Positions 23,901 through 32,586 of a stretch of 64,000 nucleotides of DNA are shown piece by piece (the first letter of the stretch is position 1; each line of letters starts with the position of its first letter). Origin of the DNA: DASQPA01 sp963756455 (GTDB lineage: Bacteria; Acidobacteriota; Thermoanaerobaculia; Multivoradales; UBA5704). Under the pieces are notes generated by a model that saw nothing but the letters and a program-made list of their open reading frames with translations, was not told the DNA's origin and did not search any database. Made by a program: the position numbers and the translations under genes. Location of the stretch: assembly GCA_963756455.1 (NCBI GenBank), contig CAVWNC010000001.1, positions 2,026,563-2,090,562 of the forward strand. The letters are read 5' to 3'.

Positions 23901-26900
23901 CAAGCAGCTCGTGGCCTATGTGGTCCCGCGGCAGGGGCAGGGACCGGAACCGGGGCGGAGGGAGCTGTGGACCGGGCGTCTGGCCGAGCGCCTCCGCGAG
24001 CGGCTCCCTGGACACCTGGTGCCCTCTCTTTTCGTGCTGCTCGACGCGCTGCCGCTCACCCCGCACGGCAAGGTGGATCGCAAGACCCTGCCGGCGATCG
24101 ACGCCATCGCTGGCGACGCCGGTAGCGCAGCCGCGCCGCGCAACGAGCGCGAGGCGGCGCTCGCCGCGGTCTGGCAGGGGGTCCTGGGGCTCGGGCGGGT
24201 GGGCATCCACGACAACTTCTTCCAGATCGGCGGCGACTCCATCCTCTCCATCCAGGTGGTCGCCCGGGCACGGAAGGCGGGGCTCGTTCTCACTCCCAAG
24301 CAGCTCTTCGAACACCAGACGATCGCCGGCCTCGCCGCCATAGCAACGTTGACGGCGACGGCGGAGGGAATTGCGGCGGCGGACGCGGGACCGGTCACCG
24401 GCGAGGCGCCGCTGACGCCGATCCAGCGCGCCTTCTTCGCCGAGACCCGGCCGGAGCCCTGGCGCTTCAACCAGGCGCTCCTCTTCGTTTCCCGGGCGGC
24501 GCTCGACCCGCGGCTCCTCGGAGCGGCCTTGGATGTCCTCGTCGACCATCACGACGCCCTGCGCCTGCGCTTCACCCGCGAGGAGGAGATCTGGAAGCAG
24601 ATGCATGCTCCCACCGGCTGCGGGGCGCCGCTCGTCACGGCCGACCTTTCCTCCCTGCCGGCAGTGCGGGTTTCGCCGGCGATCGAGAGCGCCGTCGCGG
24701 AACTTCAGGGCGGCTTCGACCTGGCGCGCGGGCCGCTCTTCCTCGCCGCTCTCTTCCGGTGCGCGGCGGGAGACGACGACCGGCGCCGTCCCCGGCTTCT
24801 CCTCGCCGCCCACCACCTGGTCGTCGACGGCGTCTCCTGGCGGATTCTCCTGGAGGATCTGGAGACCGCCTATGGCCAACTCACCGGCGGCGAACGCCCC
24901 GGTCTCTCGGTGCGGACAACGTCCTTCAAGAGCTGGGCGGAGCGGCTCGCCGCCCACGCCCGCTCTCCCGCGGTGCAGGCCGAGCTGGGTTTCTGGAGGT
25001 CTCAGGACGGCGGTTCCCCCCTCCCGATCGATTTCCCCGGTGGCGGCGGCGGCTTCGCAGGATCGGCTGGATCCGCGGCGACAGTCTCGATCGAGCTGCC
25101 CGAGCGCCAGACCCGGGAGCTTCTCCGCCAGGCTCCCGCCGCCTATCGGACACGGGTGGACGAGCTTCTCCTCGCCGCCCTCGCCTGGGTCCTCGCCCGC
25201 GCGACGGGCAGCGCGCGGGTCCTCGTGGACGTCGAGGGGCACGGCCGCGAGGAGACGCTCGCCGCCGGGACCGACCTGTCGCGCACGGTCGGCTGGTTCA
25301 CCAGCGTCTTCCCGCTCGCCCTGGATCTGCCCGGCACTCCGGGTCCCGGCCCTGCTATCCAGGCCGCCATCAAAGCGGTCAAGGAGCAGCTCCGCACCGT
25401 GCCCGAGAAGGGGATCGGCTACGGCCTGCTGCGCTGGTCCGCCGATCCAACCGAGCTGTCGGAGCTCGCCGGCCGACCCACCCCCGAGGTGAGCTTCAAC
25501 TACCTGGGGCAGGTCGACGCGCAGCTCGCCGCAGCGGCGCTCCTCGCTCCGGCGGCGGAGGCGATCCGCGGCACCGAGAGCCCGGGGGCGCCGCGCTCCC
25601 ACCTTCTCGACGTCTCCGGGCTCGTCTTGGGCGAACGCCTGCGCCTGGACCTCACCTACAGCACGGAGCTCCACCGCGCCGCCACGATCGAAGGGTTGGC
25701 GGCGGATCTCCGCGACGAGATCGCGGCCCTGGTCGACCACTGCATGGCGCCCGAGGCCGGCGGCTACACTCCCGCCGATTTCCCTCTCGCCCGGCTGGGG
25801 CAGGCCGAGCTCGACGCGCTCCTCGGCAGCGAGCGGGGCATCGAGGATCTCTACCCCCTCGCTCCCCTCCAGCAGGGGATGCTCTTCTACACCCTCTTCT
25901 CGCCGGGCTCGGAGCTTTACTTCGAGCAGCTCACGGCGATCCTCCGCGGGCCGCTGGACTCGGCCGCCTTCGCCCGCGCCTGGCAGCGGGTGATCGATCG
26001 CCATCCCGCCCTCCGCGCCGCCTTCCTCTGGGAAGGGGCCGAGGCGCCGCTCCGTGAGCCCCTCCAGGTCATCCGCCGCGAGGTGACCGTCGAATGGGAG
26101 GTTCTCGACTGGCGGGAGGTCCCGCCCGCAGACATCGAGACGCGTTTCCGTGCCCTCGCCGCCGCCGACCGGCGGCGCGGCTTCGCCCTCGCGCGGCCGC
26201 CGCTCCTCCGTCTCACCCTCGTGCGCACCGGCCCCGCGGAGCACCGGCTCCTGTGGAGCTTCCATCACCTGCTCTTCGACGGCTGGTGCTTCTCGCTCCT
26301 CTTCTCCGAGGTCTTCGCCCTCTACGCCGGGCTCGTCTCAGGGACCGAGCCGATCCTGCCGCCGGTCCACCCCTACCGCGACTACATCGCCTGGCTCGCC
26401 GCTCGCGACCCCGCGGAGGCCGAGGGCTTCTGGCGGCGCTCGCTCGCCGGGTTCGCGGCGCCCACCCCCTTGCCCTACGACCACGAGGCGGCCGGCCCCG
26501 GGCTCGTCGCCGCCGACTACCGGGAGCCGGAGCTCGACCTCGGGCCGGCGGCGACCGCGAGCCTCGTCGCCCTCGCGCAGCGCCTGGGGGTGACCCTCAA
26601 CGTCGCCCTCCAGGGGGCATGGGCGCTCCTCCTCTCCCGCTTCGCCCGCGAGACGGACGTCGTCTTCGGCACCGTCGTCTCCGGCCGGCCGGCGGACCTC
26701 CCCGAGGTCGAGTCGATCGTCGGGCTTTTCATCAACACCGTGCCGGTTCGCGCTGTGATTCCGGCGGCAGGATCGCTCGCCGCCTGGCTGGGCACGCTGC
26801 GGGAGGCCCAGGCGGAGCGCTCGCAACAGGAATGGACGCCGCTCGCCCGCATCCAGGCGCTCTCGGACGTGCCGGCGGGAGAGTCGCTCTTCGCGAGCCT

Positions 26901-29900
26901 CCTCGTCTTCGAGAACTATCCGCTCGACGCGGGGATCACCGGCGCGGCGGCCCGGATCTCGGGGCTCGCCATCGACGACGTCGCCATCTCGGAGCGCACC
27001 AACTACGCCCTCACCCTGACCGCGGCGGCGCGCGGCGGCGACCTCGCCCTCCGGCTCCTCCACGACCGGCGCTGCGAGCCGGCCACCGCCCGCCGCCTCC
27101 TGGGGCACCTCGCGGGGCTCCTCGCCGGTTTCGCCGCCGATCCCGCGCGCTCGCCTGCGGACGTGCCCCTCCTGGACGCGGCCGAGCGCCACCAGCTCCT
27201 CGTCGAGTGGGCGGACACCGGCTTTTTAGACCTCGCCGCGGGTCCCTCAGCCCCCGAGAGCTTCCGCGCCCGCGCCGCCGAGAACCCCGGGACGCTCGCC
27301 GTGGTTGCCGGGGACGAGCGGCTGACCTATGGCGAGCTCGCCCGCCGCGCGGAGCGCCTAGCCCGCCGGCTGCGGGCGCTCGGGCTGGGGCGGGAAGCGG
27401 TCGTCGGGCTCGCCGTGGGGCGCTCGCTCGCCCTGGCCGTGGGCGTCCTCGGCATCCTCGAAGCCGGCGCGGCCTGGGTGCCCCTCGATCCCGCCCTCCC
27501 GGCCGAGCGCCTGGCCTTCCTCCTCGCCGACTCGGGAGCGCGGGCGGTGGTCACCGAGGAGCGCTTCGCGGCCGGTCTCCCCACCGGGGACCTGCCGGTG
27601 CTCGTCGCCGTCGTCGACGAACCGGGGGAGACCGGAGAGACCGCAGAGCGCCTGCCCCAGGTTTCGCCACGGGATCTCGCCTATGTCCTCTACACCTCGG
27701 GGACGACAGGGCAGCCGAAGGGCGTCCTGGTCGAGCACGGCCAGCTCGCCTGGATTCTCGCCGCCAGCCGCCGGGCCCTAGGATGGGGGAGGGACGAGCG
27801 GGTGCTCGCCCTGGCCCCCTTCTCCTTCGACATCTCGATTTGGGAGTTGCTCGAACCGCTCACCCAGGGCGGCGCCTGCGAGATCTTCCCCTTGGATCTG
27901 GTCCCCGACCTCGTCCGGCTCGCCCAGTCGCTCCGTCTAGCGACCCGGATGCACGCCGTCCCCGCCCTCATGCGGCAGGTGGCGGCGACGATCCGCGACG
28001 AGGGCGGGACCTACCCGCGGCTCCGCGCCCTCTACATGGCGGGCGAGGCGGTGCCGGCCGCCCTCCAGGTCGAGATCGCGAGCAGCTTCCCGGGCGTCGA
28101 CGTGCGCGTGCTCTACGGCCCGACCGAGGGCGCCGTCTTCTGCTCCGGCTGGCCGGTGGAGGGCGACGGGCGCGCCGCGCCGCTCGGCCGGGCGTTCCCG
28201 GGGGCGTCGTTCCGCCTCGTCGATCCCGCCGGGCTCGCCGGGCTCCCGGTGCCGATCGGCGCCCCGGGAGAGCTCTGGCTGGGCGGCGCCGGGGTCGCCC
28301 GCGGCTACCGGGGCCACCCGGAGCTGACGGCGGAGCGCTTCGTCCCCGGCCCGGCCGGCGAGCGCTGGTACCGGACCGGCGACCTCGCCCGGCTCGGAGC
28401 GGACGGCAACCTGGAGTTCCTCGGCCGCCTCGACGACCAGGTGAAGATCCGCGGGGTCCGCATCGAACCGGGGGAGATCGAGGCCGTCCTGACCGCTCTC
28501 CCGGAGGTGCGGGAAGCCGCCGTCCTCGCGCTGGCCAACGAGCGGGGCGATCGCCGGCTCGTCGCCTTCGTCGTCCCCGACCCGGCAAGCGAGAGCTGCG
28601 ATCCCGAGCGTCTGGCCGCCCGGCTCCGCGCCGTCCTCCCCGAGCCCTTGGTACCGGCGGCGTTCGTCGCGCTTCCGGCCCTGCCGCGGACCGCCCACGG
28701 CAAGCTCGACCGCCGTGCCCTCGCCGCTCTCGCGGCCCGCGCAACCGTGCCCAAATCGGTCGCCGCCGGCCCCGGCCCGGGGTCGTCGCGGTCGCCGTGG
28801 CTGCCGCGGAACGCCGCCGAAGCGGTCCTCGCCGCCGTCTGGCGCGACGTCCTGAAAATCGAGGAGGTGGGGCTCGACGACAACTTCTTCCGGCTCGGCG
28901 GGGATTCGATCCTCTCGCTCCAGGTGGTGGCGCGGGTACGGCGGGCCGGGCTCGTCCTCACTCCCCGGCAGATCTTCGAGCATCCGACGATCGCCGCCCT
29001 CGCGGCCCTCGTGGATGCCGGCGATGCCGCCAATGCCGGCAAAGCCCGAGAGATCGCCGGGGGGACGCTCCCAGGCCTCGCCGGGCTCGACGAGCTGCAC
29101 GGCAAGGATTGGGAGACCCTCCAAGGCCTGCTCGGCCCCGAGCTGCGCGAGGTGGAAGACCTCTATCCGCTCGCCCCCCTTCAGGAGGGGATGCTGTTCC
29201 ACGACCTCTACGCGCCGGGATCGGGGCTCTATCTCCAGCAGCTCTCCTGCACCCTCAAAGGCCCGCTCGACCGCGCCGCCTTCCATCGCGCCTGGCAGGG
29301 GGTGGTCGACCGCCACCCCGCCCTCCGCACGGCGTTCGTCTGGCAGGGTCTCCCGCGGGCGCTCCAGGTCGTCCGCCGCGGCGTCGTCCTGCCCTGGGAA
29401 GAGGTCGATTTTCGGAGGGAGAGGGACGAGCGCGGCGGGCTGCCGGAGCCGGCGGAGACGCGCTTCGAACGGCTGGCGGCGGAGATCCGCGCCCGTGGGC
29501 TCGATCCCGGTCGGGCGCCGCTCCTCTCCGCCGTCCTCGTCCGCACCGGCGAAGAGGAGGCCCGCTTCCTGTGGACCTTCCATCACCTGCTCCTGGACGG
29601 CTGGTGCTTCGCGCTCCTCTTTAGGGACGTCTTCGCCCTCTACGCGGCCGAGGTCGCGGGCCATGGAGCCGCCGTCGCGCTCCGGCCGGCGCCGCCCTAC
29701 CGCGACTACATCGCCTGGCTCGAACGGCGTGACGCGGCCGACTCCGCAGACTCGGAACGCTACTGGCGAGGCGTCCTCGCCGGCTTCGCCGAGGCGACGC
29801 CGCTGCCCTTGGACCGTCCGCGGAACACCGGAGCCGGCGGCGGCCTGGAGATCCTCCTGCCTACCGCGGCGACGCTCGGCCTGGCGGCGTTCGCCCGCGC

Positions 29901-32586
29901 CTCCGAGCTGACCCTGAACAGCGTCTGCCAGGGCGCCTGGGCGCTTCTCCTCTCGCGCTACGGCGGCGGGGACGACGTCGTCTTCGGCACCGTCGTCGCC
30001 GGCCGGCCGCCCGAGCTGCCGGGCGTGGAGGAGATGGTCGGCCTGTTCATCAACACCCTCCCCGTCCGCCACGCCCTCCATCCCGCGGAGCCGGTCGGCG
30101 ATCTCCTGCGGCGCGTCCAGGCGGCGCAGGTCGAGATGCGCCAGCACGAGCAGGCGCCGCTCGCCCGCGTCCAGCGCTGGAGTGAGGTTCCCCCCGGCGA
30201 GCCGCTCTTTTTGAGCCTCTTCGTCTTCGAGAACTTCCCGGTGGACGAGTCCCTCGCCCGCGGTGTCGGACCGGTCGCCGTCCGCGACCTGCGGATCGCC
30301 GACCGCACCGACTATCCGCTGGCGCTCGCCTTGAGCCCCGCCACCGCCTCCGGCCGGCTCTCCCTGCGATTCGCCTGGGACGGCCACCTGGAGCCGACGA
30401 CCGTTGAGCGTCTGGCGCGGCACTACGAGATCCTTCTGACCGGTCTCATCGCAGGCGGCGGCGAGCGGCCGGCGGGAGACCTCCCCCTGCTGTCGGTAGC
30501 CGAGCGCCGGCAGCTCCTCGACGAGTGGGGGAGGGGGGCGGTCGTCGCGAAGCCTCGGCCGGCGCTCCTTCTCCACCAGCTCGTGGCGGCCCAGGCGGCG
30601 CGCACCCCGGACGCCCTCGCCATCCTTCAGGGGGAGCAGGGGGAGCGCGCGATCTCCTACGCCGAGCTCGATCGCGCCGCCGCCGCCTTGGCGCTCCGCC
30701 TCCGCGCCTTGGGGGTAGGACCGGAGGTCCGGGTGCCGCTTCTGGCCGAGCGCTCGCCCGAGGCGATCGTGGGGATCGTCGCCGTGCTCGCGGCGGGTGG
30801 GGCCTACGTGCCGCTCGATCCCGGTGCTCCGGCCGACCGCCTGACGCTCCTCCTGGCGGAAACCGGCGGCATCGGCGCTCCCGCCCCGGGACCGCTCCTC
30901 CTGACGGCGCGGACCGCCGCTCTCCTGCCGGAAGAAGCGCGGGCCGGATTCCTCCCCGTCTTCCTGGACGACGTGCTCGCCGGAGGACGGACGGGGGAGA
31001 CCCCGGCCCCGGCCGTCCCCCCGCTCGCAGTCCTGCCGGAGAACCTCGCCTACGTCCTCTACACCTCGGGCTCGACCGGCAATCCCAAGGGGGTGATGGT
31101 CACCCACGGCGCCATCGCCGCCTACGTCCGGGTGGTGGTCGCGGAGTATGGGGTGGGGCCGGGCGACCGCGAGCTCCAGTCCTCGGCGCTCAGCTTCGAT
31201 CCCAGTGTCGAGGAGATCTTCGCTCCCCTGACGGCGGGGGGCGCCGTCGTCCTCCCCGCGGGTGCCTTCGAGGAGCCGGCACGCTTCCTCGACTTCTGCC
31301 GGCGGACGGAGCTCACCCTGCTGAGCCTTCCCACCGCCTACTGGCACACCTTCGTCGCCACCCTGGAGGCCGAGAACCTTCCGGCTCCCCCCAAGGTGCG
31401 CCTCGCCATCATCGGTGGCGAGCGGGCGCTCCCCGAGCGCTGGGCGGAATGGGGGAAGCTGGCGGCGGGCGACTGGGGACGGGTGCGGCTCGTCAACGGC
31501 TACGGCCCGACCGAGGCCACCGTCGCCGCCACTCTGGAGACCCATCCCGGTCCGAGCGCCGGCGCAGCGGGCGAGGTGGCGATCGGGCGGCCGCTCCCCG
31601 GGGTCGTCGTCCGGGTCGCCGGCTCGCGGCAACGGAGCGCCACCGGCACCGACGAGCCCCTGCCGGCGGGGGCGGCGGGTGAGCTCCTCCTTGGCGGCGC
31701 CGGCCTCGCCCGCGGCTATCTCGATCATCCCGCTCTCACCGCGGACCGCTTCGTTCCCGATCCCGAGGGCGCCGAACGCGGCGAGCCCGGCGCCCGTCTC
31801 TATCGGACCGGCGACCGCGTCCGCTTCCGGGCCGACGGTCGGCTCGAATTCCTTGGGCGGGTCGACTCCCAGGTCAAGGTGAGGGGTTTTCGCATCGAGC
31901 TGGGCGAGGTCGAGGGCGCCCTTGCGGCCCATCCCGCGGTGCTCGAAGCCGCGGCGGGGACCCGCGAGGACGCTTCCGGCAGCCGCGGCCTGGTAGCCTG
32001 GGTCGTGCCGCGGGACGCCGGCCTAACCGCCGAGACCCTCGACGCCCCGACCCTCGTCCGCTTCCTCGCCGGCCGCCTGCCGGCTCCCCTGGTGCCGACG
32101 GAGATCACGTTTCTCCCCGCGCTGCCGCGGAACGCCGCGCATAAGGTCGACCGCCGCGCTCTCGCCCGGCTCGTTCCGGACCGCGCCGGAGCCACCGTCG
32201 GCGAGGACGGCTACCTCGCGCCGAGAAACGCCATGGAAGAGGAGATGGCGGCCCTCTGGCGGGATCTCCTCGGGGTCTTACGGGTGGGGGTGGAGGACGA
32301 CTTCTTCGCCTTGGGCGGCCACTCCCTGCTCGCTACCCAGCTCGTCTCGCGCCTGCGCCGCGAGCTCGGGGTGGAGCTGCCGCTCGCCCGGCTCTTCGAG
32401 CTCCGCACTCTCGCCGCCGTCTCCCGGGAGGTGCTCGACCTGAAGCTCGCCGCGGACGGGGAGGGGGTCGACGATCTCCTCGCCGATCTGGACAGCCTCT
32501 CCGAGGAGGAGGCTCTCGCCCTCCTCGCCGCTCAGGAAGCCGATCCGGAGACCTCGGGGGAAAACGGCGCGGAGGAACGCCGGTGA
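20983..32586 (+). CDS. NRPS 2: C-A-PCP-E, C-A-PCP, C-A-PCP
   Basis: About 3,867 residues; the ATG overlaps the PKS stop in a TGATG arrangement. The N-terminal segment AALTPEQRELLALLRRRK looks like a docking helix. Module 4: C with HHIVTDW (res 198), A with YTSGTTG near 675, PCP Ser1086 (GGDSI), and a full E domain (HHLVVDGVSW at 1277, VEGHGRE, SFNYLGQ). Module 5: C of the type that accepts D-residues (LYPLAPLQQGMLF, His motif near 1761), A, PCP Ser2642 (GGDSI), no E. Module 6: a similar C (LYPLAPLQEGMLF, His motif near 2867), A, PCP Ser3781. Codes read by eye: A4 DIFHFGLILK, A5 DIWHYALVFK, A6 DPESIGGVAK; none recognised. The tail LDSLSEEEALALLAAQ resembles those of the PKS and NRPS 3. It should add three residues, the first in D form. 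Confidence 0.95.
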   Translation: MSTPEVVEKAEKEKESAAERSERIAALTPEQRELLALLRRRKAAEKRPRRPPTAPPIPPRGPGESSPLSFDQERLWFLYYLDPGATAYNIDTSTRMEGRLDVAALVRSLNGVVARHEAWRTTFQARDGRPVQVIAPEVPLDVPVVDLRRVPAGRRDAVARAHQRSEARRPFDLAAGPLVRALLLRLADDAWICMLTVHHIVTDWVTFQLFWRELALLYTGETGLLPALPRQYADFAVWQRAWLSGEVLETYLDFWLRELADAPQVLDLPFDRPRPPIQTTRGAEAAVEILGSLADGLKALARQAGATPFMAVLAVFDALLCRLTGQGKVLVGSPNANRNRVELEPLFGFFLTQLVFVADGSGNPTFRELLGRVRRQALGAYAHQDLPFGKLLEAMRPERDNSRPPLVQANFLLLDSEYTPLELPELQVTPIWVDDGNSRFDLTLGLWDSPSRIFGFFEYNLDLFDPTTVARMAEAFSALVERAVADPEVRLADLPMLSAAARHQVLGEWNDTGTGEREPSVPDLFVARVRERPAALALVCGEEISFAALDRAAERAARRLQAAGIGRGDVVGLALDRSPALGIGVLALWKAGAVLLPLDPAAPRERLAFLLADTGAKALLTRESLRGRLPETDLPVLDLEDGETAATSATSDISERPLPRVGPDDLAYLLYTSGTTGQPKGVAVEHGNLAAILAACRREFRFRPSDRFLAVAPFSFDIFFFELLSPLLAGGCCELFAATSPLDMEALLAGLERATLFHAVPALLRQVLSAVPAVRRENSAAFAALRTVFVGGDAVPADLLASLAENFPQAEARVLYGPTEATILATTERIAAGSASPAARMGTALGRPLPGVRLRVVDPSGGLAGLGVAGELWIGGAGVSRGYIGRESGLAELTADRLVIVDGERWYRTGDRVRFGGIAGMGSMEFLGRVDGQVKIRGFRVEPGEVEAALAADPEVAESVVVARTLSGNSLGDKQLVAYVVPRQGQGPEPGRRELWTGRLAERLRERLPGHLVPSLFVLLDALPLTPHGKVDRKTLPAIDAIAGDAGSAAAPRNEREAALAAVWQGVLGLGRVGIHDNFFQIGGDSILSIQVVARARKAGLVLTPKQLFEHQTIAGLAAIATLTATAEGIAAADAGPVTGEAPLTPIQRAFFAETRPEPWRFNQALLFVSRAALDPRLLGAALDVLVDHHDALRLRFTREEEIWKQMHAPTGCGAPLVTADLSSLPAVRVSPAIESAVAELQGGFDLARGPLFLAALFRCAAGDDDRRRPRLLLAAHHLVVDGVSWRILLEDLETAYGQLTGGERPGLSVRTTSFKSWAERLAAHARSPAVQAELGFWRSQDGGSPLPIDFPGGGGGFAGSAGSAATVSIELPERQTRELLRQAPAAYRTRVDELLLAALAWVLARATGSARVLVDVEGHGREETLAAGTDLSRTVGWFTSVFPLALDLPGTPGPGPAIQAAIKAVKEQLRTVPEKGIGYGLLRWSADPTELSELAGRPTPEVSFNYLGQVDAQLAAAALLAPAAEAIRGTESPGAPRSHLLDVSGLVLGERLRLDLTYSTELHRAATIEGLAADLRDEIAALVDHCMAPEAGGYTPADFPLARLGQAELDALLGSERGIEDLYPLAPLQQGMLFYTLFSPGSELYFEQLTAILRGPLDSAAFARAWQRVIDRHPALRAAFLWEGAEAPLREPLQVIRREVTVEWEVLDWREVPPADIETRFRALAAADRRRGFALARPPLLRLTLVRTGPAEHRLLWSFHHLLFDGWCFSLLFSEVFALYAGLVSGTEPILPPVHPYRDYIAWLAARDPAEAEGFWRRSLAGFAAPTPLPYDHEAAGPGLVAADYREPELDLGPAATASLVALAQRLGVTLNVALQGAWALLLSRFARETDVVFGTVVSGRPADLPEVESIVGLFINTVPVRAVIPAAGSLAAWLGTLREAQAERSQQEWTPLARIQALSDVPAGESLFASLLVFENYPLDAGITGAAARISGLAIDDVAISERTNYALTLTAAARGGDLALRLLHDRRCEPATARRLLGHLAGLLAGFAADPARSPADVPLLDAAERHQLLVEWADTGFLDLAAGPSAPESFRARAAENPGTLAVVAGDERLTYGELARRAERLARRLRALGLGREAVVGLAVGRSLALAVGVLGILEAGAAWVPLDPALPAERLAFLLADSGARAVVTEERFAAGLPTGDLPVLVAVVDEPGETGETAERLPQVSPRDLAYVLYTSGTTGQPKGVLVEHGQLAWILAASRRALGWGRDERVLALAPFSFDISIWELLEPLTQGGACEIFPLDLVPDLVRLAQSLRLATRMHAVPALMRQVAATIRDEGGTYPRLRALYMAGEAVPAALQVEIASSFPGVDVRVLYGPTEGAVFCSGWPVEGDGRAAPLGRAFPGASFRLVDPAGLAGLPVPIGAPGELWLGGAGVARGYRGHPELTAERFVPGPAGERWYRTGDLARLGADGNLEFLGRLDDQVKIRGVRIEPGEIEAVLTALPEVREAAVLALANERGDRRLVAFVVPDPASESCDPERLAARLRAVLPEPLVPAAFVALPALPRTAHGKLDRRALAALAARATVPKSVAAGPGPGSSRSPWLPRNAAEAVLAAVWRDVLKIEEVGLDDNFFRLGGDSILSLQVVARVRRAGLVLTPRQIFEHPTIAALAALVDAGDAANAGKAREIAGGTLPGLAGLDELHGKDWETLQGLLGPELREVEDLYPLAPLQEGMLFHDLYAPGSGLYLQQLSCTLKGPLDRAAFHRAWQGVVDRHPALRTAFVWQGLPRALQVVRRGVVLPWEEVDFRRERDERGGLPEPAETRFERLAAEIRARGLDPGRAPLLSAVLVRTGEEEARFLWTFHHLLLDGWCFALLFRDVFALYAAEVAGHGAAVALRPAPPYRDYIAWLERRDAADSADSERYWRGVLAGFAEATPLPLDRPRNTGAGGGLEILLPTAATLGLAAFARASELTLNSVCQGAWALLLSRYGGGDDVVFGTVVAGRPPELPGVEEMVGLFINTLPVRHALHPAEPVGDLLRRVQAAQVEMRQHEQAPLARVQRWSEVPPGEPLFLSLFVFENFPVDESLARGVGPVAVRDLRIADRTDYPLALALSPATASGRLSLRFAWDGHLEPTTVERLARHYEILLTGLIAGGGERPAGDLPLLSVAERRQLLDEWGRGAVVAKPRPALLLHQLVAAQAARTPDALAILQGEQGERAISYAELDRAAAALALRLRALGVGPEVRVPLLAERSPEAIVGIVAVLAAGGAYVPLDPGAPADRLTLLLAETGGIGAPAPGPLLLTARTAALLPEEARAGFLPVFLDDVLAGGRTGETPAPAVPPLAVLPENLAYVLYTSGSTGNPKGVMVTHGAIAAYVRVVVAEYGVGPGDRELQSSALSFDPSVEEIFAPLTAGGAVVLPAGAFEEPARFLDFCRRTELTLLSLPTAYWHTFVATLEAENLPAPPKVRLAIIGGERALPERWAEWGKLAAGDWGRVRLVNGYGPTEATVAATLETHPGPSAGAAGEVAIGRPLPGVVVRVAGSRQRSATGTDEPLPAGAAGELLLGGAGLARGYLDHPALTADRFVPDPEGAERGEPGARLYRTGDRVRFRADGRLEFLGRVDSQVKVRGFRIELGEVEGALAAHPAVLEAAAGTREDASGSRGLVAWVVPRDAGLTAETLDAPTLVRFLAGRLPAPLVPTEITFLPALPRNAAHKVDRRALARLVPDRAGATVGEDGYLAPRNAMEEEMAALWRDLLGVLRVGVEDDFFALGGHSLLATQLVSRLRRELGVELPLARLFELRTLAAVSREVLDLKLAADGEGVDDLLADLDSLSEEEALALLAAQEADPETSGENGAEERR

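Noticed and set aside
27937..31932. Very long minus-strand open frames opposite NRPS genes (also 7,089-10,649 and 1,557-3,737)
   Set aside because: They are antisense shadows of GC-rich codons; the translations are Arg/Gly/Glu-rich with no domain, and the plus strand encodes complete NRPS domains.
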